NCBI GenBank assembly: GCA_946998295.1
Contig: CAMPYS010000054.1
Coordinates: forward strand, 1 to 7,836
Reading direction: 5' to 3'
From: an uncultured Prevotella sp.
Lineage (GTDB): Bacteria; Bacteroidota; Bacteroidia; Bacteroidales; Bacteroidaceae
DNA length: 7,836 nt
Positions 1 through 5,683 of this stretch are shown here, in pieces; the first letter of the stretch is position 1; each line of letters starts with the position of its first letter. The position numbers and the translations under genes were made by a program. The notes under the pieces were generated by a model. It ran no database searches, had not been told where the DNA came from, and saw nothing but the letters and a program-made list of their open reading frames with translations.

Positions 1-51
1 GTCTAGGCTTTGTGCATAAAAAAGAGGATGTGTACATTTTGACACACCCTC
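1..51. repeat. Left copy of 51-bp inverted repeat (probable IS end)
   Basis: This segment is the exact reverse complement of 7784-7834. The match stops at base 51 (position 52 is T where A would be needed) and continues to the window edge on the other side, so the repeated unit starts at the GAGGGTGTGT end and extends outward past the window. An abrupt inner boundary and outward continuation are expected of a mobile element end, here facing inward. The GAGGGTGTGTCAAAA-like terminus resembles ends of Bacteroidales insertion sequences as I remember them, but no transposase is visible and I cannot name the family. An assembly breakpoint at a repeat would look the same. Confidence 0.85.
18..51 (-). 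terminator. Hairpin with T6 tract inside the left repeat, reading outward
   Basis: Read on the minus strand, GAGGGTGTGT (51 to 42) pairs with ACACATCCTC (33 to 24) over 10 bp with one G·U wobble and an 8-nt loop. Six T residues follow (complement of 18-23). This fits an intrinsic terminator for transcription leaving the window leftward, in line with the S41/parC operon but about 730 nt beyond its last stop. Because it belongs to the repeated unit, it would more naturally protect that element from incoming transcription. On the plus strand the stem has an A-C mismatch and only four T residues follow, so activity that way should be weaker. Confidence 0.55.
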
Positions 52-240
52 TTTTGGTTATCTTTGTTTTTGCAAAATAAGAATCAGTGTGATCAGTTAA
101 ATGTTAGTTGGGTAGCATGTAGGGATGAGAATGGTTATAAACGTTTTGCAAAAGTTTTACAAAGATTTGATATTCCTTATACAGAATATAATGGAAAACT
201 TGATGAAGATTTGCCTAAAATATTAGATGCGATAATTTAG
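43..240 (+). pseudogene. 3' remnant of a truncated gene, possibly TOPRIM/OLD-like nuclease C-terminus
   Basis: This reading frame is open from 43 to the TAG at 238-240 and has no ATG. Its first codons lie inside the inverted repeat, so true coding sequence probably starts after position 51 and the 5' part of the gene is missing. The last 50 or so residues look protein-like: SWVACRDENGYKRFAKVL, then QRFDIPYTEYNGKLDEDL, ending in KILDAII. The pattern 'V-G/C-K/R-x-N-x-x-x-F-x-K-V-L-x-x-F-x-I-P-Y' recalls the stretch before the acidic residues in TOPRIM domains of OLD-family nucleases. That is recollection without an alignment, and an unrelated family is possible. The simplest explanation is a gene cut by the mobile element whose end is at 1-51. 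Confidence 0.4.
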
Positions 241-780
241 GTTTATCATAGATTTTGAGTGATTCATATTTTTGTCTATAAAGAATATGCTGATAAGATA
301 TATGCATAGTTATAAAGTCTTTTACATGCTCAATATAAGTATGTGTAATAGGCAATAGTAAGTTTGTTAACTTTAATCGTTTTATTATATTTGAGAACTC
401 ATTTAAAATGCTAAGATGTTTTTTATCAATACTGCTCAAATTGAGTAAACCATTACCTTGACCTTAAACGTCTCTCTCAGATCATACCATGTACGAAGCG
501 TAACATAAGTTTGTAATAGCTGGGACGTTCAGTAGACTTATAGTTTTTATAAGCTATTTCTATTATAGCATAACGAATAAGTTACCTTATTTGTGGCAAG
601 AATGTCTGTTTGACCTTTTGCGGGCCAAAGTAGTATGTCAGCAAAATTCGGAGCAGATAACTTATGTTTTATATTATAGAGCAATGGTATTTTTTTTATT
701 TAGTAGTGTTTTTTTTGTAATTTATAATATTATGATATATAAATATATAACCTATAATAATGTGTATAAATATATTAGTA
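241..780. other. 540-bp intergenic stretch without a convincing gene
   Basis: Both strands were read. A minus-strand frame, open from about 463 down to a stop at 215-217, has no ATG near its start (TTG at 437-439). It would encode about 75 mostly helical-looking residues, for example DKKHLSILNEFSNIIKRL, that I do not recognise, and it overlaps the remnant ending at 240. It may be debris or chance. A plus-strand frame from 504 to 824 also lacks ATG and runs antisense into the S41 gene's end. Base composition varies: about 25-30% GC at 241-460 and 680-780, but about 40% at 480-660, where predicted hairpins cluster. No terminator with a T tract follows the S41 gene here. Confidence 0.6.
467..594. 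other. Cluster of inverted repeats, possible structured RNA or repeat element
   Basis: Five stems occur in 128 nt. An outer stem pairs 467-474 (AACGTCTC) with 522-529 (GGGACGTT), with one wobble. Inside it, ATGTACG (489-495) pairs with CGTA-A-CAT (499-506), with one bulge. Then CTTATA 537-542 pairs with TATAAG 548-553, GCTAT 553-557 with ATAGC 565-569, and ACGAATAAG 573-581 with CTTATTTGT 586-594 (one wobble, loop TTAC). No T tracts follow on either strand, so these are not ordinary terminators. The region is richer in GC than its surroundings. It could be a structured RNA, a dispersed intergenic repeat or a degraded mobile element end. No known RNA family was recognised. Confidence 0.35.
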
Positions 781-1809
781 TTATTTTTCTTGACTTATTA
801 ATTTTCTGGCAAATTCAATTATAGTGTCCTTATTTTTATTATAGTCAGATTTTAGTAAGTTTACTTTGTAATCAGGTTCTATTCCAAACTCTGTTAAATG
901 TTTATTTTTATCATATATTGGACATGCAGAAAATCTAATACTCCAGCCATTAGGTAGTTCTGAACTAAAAGGCATTCCTGCTCCACCTCCAGTTTTATCT
1001 CCAACTATTTTAGCATTAGGACAGCATTTCATATATTTTACAAACTCATTTGCTGCAGAGTACACACTACGGTTAGTAAGAACTATTACCGTTTTTTGCC
1101 ATCTAACTCCTTTTGCAGGTTTTAATATTTGTGCTTTCATTTTTGAAAATTCGTTATGTCCTTTTCCTATTTTATGTTGTATGTATCCAACATGTGTTTC
1201 TGAATTAATAAATCTTGCTGCAAATTTTTCTGCATTTGTTAAATCACCTCCACCATTATTCCTTATATCTATTATAATGCCTTTGCATGGTTGTAAATAA
1301 AAAAGAATTTCATCTAAATTGCCTGTCCCTACATTATTTAAAAAACTTTTATATCTTATATAGCCAATGTTATCATCTAAGATACAATAATCCATACCAC
1401 TTGCTATTAAATAATTTGTTTTTAGGTATTTTCGTTCTAATTCTTCTGAAAAATTTTTAGGATAATTCTCGTGCCACGCCCAATAACGTGATAAGTTAAA
1501 AGAGGTATAAAGATTTACGTGTCCATCTTTTAGTTCAGATAGCATATTGGACATAATTTCAAATAATTGGCTATCTGTCATTCCTTCATCAACCTGTTTA
1601 AAGTATGTAGCTTTTACTTTATTCCAATCTATATTCTTTTGTTTGAAAAAGCAGTAGTGTTCATCTAATATAGTCCATAATGCTTCTAAATTTCCTTTTC
1701 TTGAGTTGTCAAAATCATCTGTTTCTATACATGATGATAGTCCACATGTTGATATTATGAGTAGTAACAATATATAATATATATTATAGGTTAATGATTT
1801 TAAAGTCAT
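781..1809 (-). CDS. S41 family peptidase, predicted lipoprotein
   Basis: This 342-residue envelope serine protease of family S41 (tail-specific/tricorn/IRBP-like) hydrolyses peptide bonds; the substrate is unknown. A hydrophobic signal segment (about residues 9-23) ends in the lipobox LSSC, with Cys27 as lipidation site. The residues after it (IETDD) are acidic, as in Bacteroidetes lipoproteins sent to the cell surface. Family marks are DGHVNL around His97, DIRNNGGGDL at 181-190, the nucleophile context NRSVYSAANEF with Ser251, and GDKTGGGAG at 270-278. His97 plus Ser251 suit the tricorn/IRBP type better than the CtpA Ser-Lys type, although Lys272 is present. I see no PDZ domain. The ATG start gives the signal peptide. 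It lies 14 nt after the DUF3316-like stop, so it is probably the last gene of the parC operon. Confidence 0.9.
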   Translation of the reverse strand: MTLKSLTYNIYYILLLLIISTCGLSSCIETDDFDNSRKGNLEALWTILDEHYCFFKQKNIDWNKVKATYFKQVDEGMTDSQLFEIMSNMLSELKDGHVNLYTSFNLSRYWAWHENYPKNFSEELERKYLKTNYLIASGMDYCILDDNIGYIRYKSFLNNVGTGNLDEILFYLQPCKGIIIDIRNNGGGDLTNAEKFAARFINSETHVGYIQHKIGKGHNEFSKMKAQILKPAKGVRWQKTVIVLTNRSVYSAANEFVKYMKCCPNAKIVGDKTGGGAGMPFSSELPNGWSIRFSACPIYDKNKHLTEFGIEPDYKVNLLKSDYNKNKDTIIEFARKLISQEK

Positions 1810-1823
1810 AATATTTATATTAT

Positions 1824-2630
1824 TTATAGATTTAGCTTGTTTATCGAGAATTTCATTACCACGCCTAATAAAAGTAAGTTATTATATTGATATTGTTTTA
1901 GTTTATTAACTTGTACTTGTTTATAATCACCTACGTATCCTATTCTCAATATTGTATTTTTAATAGGTATATCAATAGTTAGCATTTGCTTTAACGAGGG
2001 TGAATTTATGAACGTTGTAGGTATTATATTACGATCGTAATCTTTTTTTAAGAATATTTCATAATAGCTTTGTCCATAGTTAGGTGAAAAGGCTATTCCA
2101 CACATAGGCGTGGCTATTTCATATCTAAGGAATAATTTTTGTTTAGAGATTTTAAATAAATACTCATATATAAGTCCAACTTGTATATTTATATCAGCAT
2201 AAAGTTGTGCAGGATTGTTACCTCCTCTAAGGCTTAAGAGCGAACCAAGATTAGACAATATACCTACACCAAATTTTATTTTATTACTTTCGTTTGCAAA
2301 TGATAAAATTTTTTTATTGATATTATATTGAAAAGTTGTATTAAATCCTATTCTACTATTTGTTTCAGCATTATTATGAGTATATGAAACATCTCCACTT
2401 ATAATTATTTGATGTTCTATTTTTTTATTATTTTCACGTGTAGTATAGTTAATAAATTTTATAGAAGTGCCTTTATATTTTAGAGGAGATAGATAGGTAT
2501 CAAGGTTATTATTAGTACCTATACCTATCATTTTTGCTTTTGTGATTATTTTATTTTGCTTTTTAATATCTTGTGCCGTAGTAGCTATACTTATTAAAGC
2601 AAATATAATCAAGTTTAGTATTTTGGGCAT
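1824..2630 (-). CDS. DUF3316-like secreted/outer-membrane protein
   Basis: This 268-residue predicted envelope protein has no known function. The N-terminus (MPKILNLIIFALISIATTAQ) is a signal peptide with likely cleavage after TTA. An upstream TTG at 2634-2636 would add two residues, but the ATG at 2628-2630 is the better start and leaves 14 nt to the parC stop. The segment IGIGTNNNLDTYLSPLKYKG (about residues 37-56) is the strongest family mark: a short 'G-x-G-x-x-x-x-LDTYLSP-x-x-Y-x-G' pattern that I associate with the Bacteroidales DUF3316 family. The rest alternates polar and hydrophobic residues, as in β-barrels, with a final strand-like LLLLGVVMKFSI. I infer an outer-membrane barrel or barrel-like protein. 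Family assignment is from memory; the gene itself is secure. Confidence 0.8.
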   Translation of the reverse strand: MPKILNLIIFALISIATTAQDIKKQNKIITKAKMIGIGTNNNLDTYLSPLKYKGTSIKFINYTTRENNKKIEHQIIISGDVSYTHNNAETNSRIGFNTTFQYNINKKILSFANESNKIKFGVGILSNLGSLLSLRGGNNPAQLYADINIQVGLIYEYLFKISKQKLFLRYEIATPMCGIAFSPNYGQSYYEIFLKKDYDRNIIPTTFINSPSLKQMLTIDIPIKNTILRIGYVGDYKQVQVNKLKQYQYNNLLLLGVVMKFSINKLNL

Positions 2631-2644
2631 TATCAAGTTTTGTT

Positions 2645-5356
2645 TTAATCTTTATTTGAAAGTTTATCAAATAAATTTAGTTGTCCTGTCATTTCGTCTT
2701 TTATTTGTTGTACACTTTTATCAGCATCAGGATCAAGATTTTCTTCATTATTTACAGTTTTTTCTGTTTCTTCTTTATTTTCTTTGATAGGGATATAAGT
2801 TGGTTCAAGTTCTTTTATATTCTCTATTTGAAGTGTTGTAATTCTTTTTCCTTTTGCCTTAAATCCTTTTATTCCAACAAATTGTTCAATATCTATGGTT
2901 TCTGGAGATTTTGTAGCATCGTTTCCACCGTATGTTATTTCTATTCTTGGATAGGCATTTTTTGTAAGTAGCAGTAATTTAGATTTATTATTTCCTATAA
3001 AGCTTTGTGGTTTTTGTATACGTTCCATTTGGAAACGTTTTGCATAAGGGAAATTACCATTATCTGCATCTAAAACGATAGCAGTCCATACTTTTGATTC
3101 ATCATATTTTTCTACAGTAAGTATATTTTCACCATAGTGGTTAGAAGAATCAAAATTTGTTGTATAGTATTCACCTGTATTTAAAATGATTAATACTCTA
3201 TCAGTATCATTAAATTCACCTAAAAAATCTCCTCTTTCTTCGTAGTTAATACGATTTATATCCTTATCAAACCAAACTTTTCTTCCTCCTAATGTGGAAC
3301 GTCCGTGACTTTTTAGTGATATTCTATTTATTTTATCGTGGGTTAGTAAATTGCCCTTTGCCTCTTTCCTTTTTATAAGTATAGTTGAAAAGTCACGTTC
3401 AAAAATAATATTTTGACGTTTCTTAGCAGTTAGTTCAAGTGTTATCTTTATAACCTCTGCTTCGCCATTAGCATTAGAAGTAAAATATAAAACTCGTGTA
3501 CCAGGCTTCCCTTCTGTCAAATTGTATTCCCTATCTCTTATAACCGATTGTACATTAAATCGTTTTATATAGTTAGATCCATTAAGCCCATCACGATAGA
3601 CCATATTATATATGGTTCTTTTATCATTACGTTTATATATCTGTACGTGTAAAACATTTTTTCCAATAAATACCTTATCAGCTATGTGTACAACTTTAAA
3701 TTTACCATCTCTATAAAATATTATAACATCGTCTAAATTTGAACAATTTTCTATGAACTCTGCTTTTTTTAGTCCTGTTCCAATGAATCCACCTTTACTG
3801 TCGAAATAAAGTTTTTCGTTTGCTTCTACAACTTTTGATGCTATTATCGTGTCAAAATTCTTTATATCTGTTAGTCGTTGTTTATCTTTACCATATTTTG
3901 TTTTTAGGTGTTTAAACCAGTCTATAGTTACACGCACCATATCATTAAGGTCTTTTTCAATACTATCTAATTCTTCTTCAATTTTCTTTATTGATTCATC
4001 AGCTTTATCCTTATTAAACTTAAGTATTCGCTGCATTTTTATTTCTAACAAACGTATTATATCCTCTCGCTTTACTTCACGAATAAATTTTGGTTTATAT
4101 GGTTCAAGTTTTATATCAATAAATTTTATTACTTCATCTATAGATTTTGCTGTTTCAAATTTCTTTTCTTTATATATCCTTTCTTCTATAAATATTTTTT
4201 CTAAAGAGCTAAAAAACAGTTGTTCTAATAATTCTCCTTTGCGTATTTCTAATTCTTTTCTAAGTAAGTCGGTAGTTCTGTTGACAGACAGTTTTAAAAC
4301 TTCGCTAATAGTTAAGAATTGTGGTTTCTTGTTTACAATAACGCAGCAATTGGGTGATATTGAAATTTCACAATCTGTAAAAGCGTAAAGCGCATCCATA
4401 GTTTTATCACTTGAAGTTCCTGGAACTAAATGTAGCTGTATTTCCACTCCTGCAGCTGTCATATCTTCAACTTTACGTATTTTTAATTTCCCTTTTTCAA
4501 TAGCTTTAGTTATCGATTCCATTAACGAAGATGCTGTTTTTGTAAATGGCACTTCACGTATTACAAGCGTTTTATTGTCTATTTTTTCTATTTTGGCTCT
4601 AACTTTTAATGTACCTCCTCGCTGTCCATCGTTGTATTTAGAAATATCTATACTTCCTCCAGTTGGAAAATCAGGAAATAGTTCGAAAGGTTGATTTTTT
4701 AAAAATTTTATAGCACAGTTGCATATATCATTAAAGTTATGTGGTAATATTTTAGATGATAGTCCTACAGCTATTCCTTCTGCTCCTTGCGCTAAGAGAA
4801 GAGGAAATTTTACAGGAAGTGTTATTGGCTCGTTATTACGTCCATCGTATGATAGTTGCCATGCTGTCGTTTTAGGATTAAAAACTGTTTCTAAAGCGAA
4901 TTTTGATAATCTTGCTTCTATATATCGTGAGGCAGCTGCTCTATCTCCTGTAAGTATATTCCCCCAGTTACCTTGTGTTTCTATAAGTAAATCTTTTTGT
5001 CCTAATTGTACTAAAGCATCTGCAATAGAAGCATCTCCATGTGGATGAAATTGCATAGTATGTCCAACTATGTTTGCCACCTTATTATAACGTCCATCAT
5101 CCATACGTTTCATAGAATGTAGTATACGTCGTTGAACAGGTTTCAAGCCATCTTCTACATGAGGAACAGCCCTCTCTAATATGACATAACTGGCATAGTC
5201 CAAAAACCAGTTTTTATACATTCCTGATAAATGTTTTACACCTGAATTATTAGTATTATCTGATGGAATATAATTATTAGAAACATCCATATCTGTTTCG
5301 TTACTGTCTAATGTATTTAATTCGTTTTCTTTTATAGTTGTATTGTTATCATTCAT
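2645..5356 (-). CDS. parC: DNA topoisomerase IV subunit A (ParC)
   Basis: This complete 903-residue protein is the DNA breakage-reunion subunit of topoisomerase IV, which pairs with ParE to decatenate replicated chromosomes. After a disordered Asn/Asp/Thr-rich head (1-40) comes the winged-helix/tower core: GMYKNWFLDYASYVILER (45-62), LKPVQRRILHSMKRMDDG (71-88), the quinolone-pocket helix HPHGDASIADALVQLGQ (104-120), then AAASRYIEARLS with catalytic Tyr145 and the preceding Arg144. A coiled coil spans about 365-500. The β-pinwheel C-terminal domain (about 530-850) lacks the QRRGGKG-type GyrA box, which argues against GyrA; GRSTLGGRKVW is at 685-695. An acidic linker (858-880) leads to GQLNLF (891-896), which resembles a sliding-clamp-binding motif. 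Ala109 occupies the GyrA Ser83 position. parE is not in this window. It is the first gene of the minus-strand operon. Confidence 0.96.
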   Translation of the reverse strand: MNDNNTTIKENELNTLDSNETDMDVSNNYIPSDNTNNSGVKHLSGMYKNWFLDYASYVILERAVPHVEDGLKPVQRRILHSMKRMDDGRYNKVANIVGHTMQFHPHGDASIADALVQLGQKDLLIETQGNWGNILTGDRAAASRYIEARLSKFALETVFNPKTTAWQLSYDGRNNEPITLPVKFPLLLAQGAEGIAVGLSSKILPHNFNDICNCAIKFLKNQPFELFPDFPTGGSIDISKYNDGQRGGTLKVRAKIEKIDNKTLVIREVPFTKTASSLMESITKAIEKGKLKIRKVEDMTAAGVEIQLHLVPGTSSDKTMDALYAFTDCEISISPNCCVIVNKKPQFLTISEVLKLSVNRTTDLLRKELEIRKGELLEQLFFSSLEKIFIEERIYKEKKFETAKSIDEVIKFIDIKLEPYKPKFIREVKREDIIRLLEIKMQRILKFNKDKADESIKKIEEELDSIEKDLNDMVRVTIDWFKHLKTKYGKDKQRLTDIKNFDTIIASKVVEANEKLYFDSKGGFIGTGLKKAEFIENCSNLDDVIIFYRDGKFKVVHIADKVFIGKNVLHVQIYKRNDKRTIYNMVYRDGLNGSNYIKRFNVQSVIRDREYNLTEGKPGTRVLYFTSNANGEAEVIKITLELTAKKRQNIIFERDFSTILIKRKEAKGNLLTHDKINRISLKSHGRSTLGGRKVWFDKDINRINYEERGDFLGEFNDTDRVLIILNTGEYYTTNFDSSNHYGENILTVEKYDESKVWTAIVLDADNGNFPYAKRFQMERIQKPQSFIGNNKSKLLLLTKNAYPRIEITYGGNDATKSPETIDIEQFVGIKGFKAKGKRITTLQIENIKELEPTYIPIKENKEETEKTVNNEENLDPDADKSVQQIKDEMTGQLNLFDKLSNKD

Positions 5357-5387
5357 AAATAAAAATAGGCAATATATTTTTAAGTTT

Positions 5388-5395
5388 CAAAGTTA
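5388..5395 (-). promoter_or_regulatory. parC promoter -7 element (TAACTTTG)
   Basis: On the minus strand TAACTTTG fits the Bacteroidetes -7 consensus TAnnTTTG. The predicted start near 5381 leaves a leader of about 25 nt before the parC ATG at 5356. No clear TTG sits 19-21 nt further upstream, so the -33 element is weak or missing. This would drive parC, the DUF3316-like gene and the S41 gene together. Position and consensus are visible; use as a promoter is inferred. Confidence 0.55.
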
Positions 5396-5577
5396 CAAAA
5401 AAAACTAATATGATAATGAACTGCTTTACTTTGTTTACTTTGAAAAGTGCATTATGGTAAAAGATAAAATGTGCGAAAAATAGTTCCGAGAGTTATGTGT
5501 TATGAGCAATTTTTCTTTACTATGTGCACAAATTTACATTTTGTGTCTTAATCTATAATTTACTTTTATTAGCAAAA

Positions 5578-5612
5578 TTGTTTTATTATAAGCTATAAAA
5601 TATATAATTTTG
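5578..5612 (+). promoter_or_regulatory. Promoter of the TonB receptor gene
   Basis: TAATTTTG at 5605-5612 matches the Bacteroidetes -7 consensus TAnnTTTG exactly. A TTG at 5578-5580 could serve as the -33 element, but its 24-nt spacing is longer than the usual 19-21, so the -33 assignment is weak. The -7 element predicts a transcript start at about 5617-5620, at the base of the stem-loop that follows. Confidence 0.55.
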
Positions 5613-5617
5613 CACCT

Positions 5618-5662
5618 CGAAATCCAACTTTTTCATAATAAATGGATATAGTTAGGGTTTCG
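5618..5662 (+). promoter_or_regulatory. Strong 5'-UTR stem-loop ahead of the TonB receptor gene
   Basis: CGAAATCC-AACT (5618-5629) pairs with AGTT-A-GGGTTTCG (5650-5662): 12 bp with one U·G wobble and one bulged A (5654). The enclosed sequence can form a second stem, TTCAT (5632-5636) with ATGGA (5642-5646), loop AATAA. The hairpin starts where the promoter predicts +1 and ends 21 nt before the ATG at 5684, leaving a single-stranded AT-rich start region. It may stabilise the mRNA 5' end or be a site for protein, sRNA or ligand control. It is not followed by a T tract, so it is not a plain attenuator. Confidence 0.45.
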
Positions 5663-5683
5663 TATTTTAAATAATTAATTTAT

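Larger units (their letters stand above)
5357..5683. promoter_or_regulatory. Divergent intergenic region between parC and the TonB receptor gene
   Basis: These 327 bp hold the starts of both transcription units and no gene. From left to right there is the parC -7 element (5388-5395), a perfect 9-bp tandem repeat TTTACTTTG TTTACTTTG (5425-5442), a short palindrome TGTGCACA (5523-5530), the plus-strand promoter (5578-5612) and a leader stem-loop (5618-5662). Only about 65 nt separate the predicted plus-strand start from the ATG, too little for a cobalamin riboswitch, and I see no B12-box-like sequence. No Shine-Dalgarno precedes either start, as usual in this phylum. Confidence 0.7.

Noticed and set aside
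215..439. Minus-strand frame of 74 codons with TTG start
   Set aside because: No family recognised, no good start, no promoter, and tail overlap with the plus-strand remnant. Mentioned only as possible debris.
591..824. Plus-strand frame (about 77 codons from TTG, open back to 504) overlapping the S41 gene end
   Set aside because: It has no ATG, a Phe/Tyr/Ile-rich tail arising from AT-rich DNA, and it runs antisense into a secure gene.
3849..4388. Long plus-strand frame inside parC (also 2542-2787, 2681-2971 and 4719-5048)
   Set aside because: These are antisense shadows of secure coding sequence, with biased Ser/Phe/Ile composition.
5425..5442. Tandem TTTACTTTG repeat as paired promoter elements
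   Set aside because: It is a perfect 9-bp duplication but only approximates the TAnnTTTG form (one base short between TA and TTTG), and it lies about 240 nt from the receptor ATG.
5523..5530. TGTGCACA palindrome upstream of the receptor gene as an operator
   Set aside because: Only 8 bp, no extension of symmetry, and about 80 bp from the -7 element. Likely chance.
5357..5683. Cobalamin riboswitch in front of a BtuB-like receptor
   Set aside because: Predicted leader of about 65 nt is too short, and no B12-box-like sequence is seen on the plus strand.
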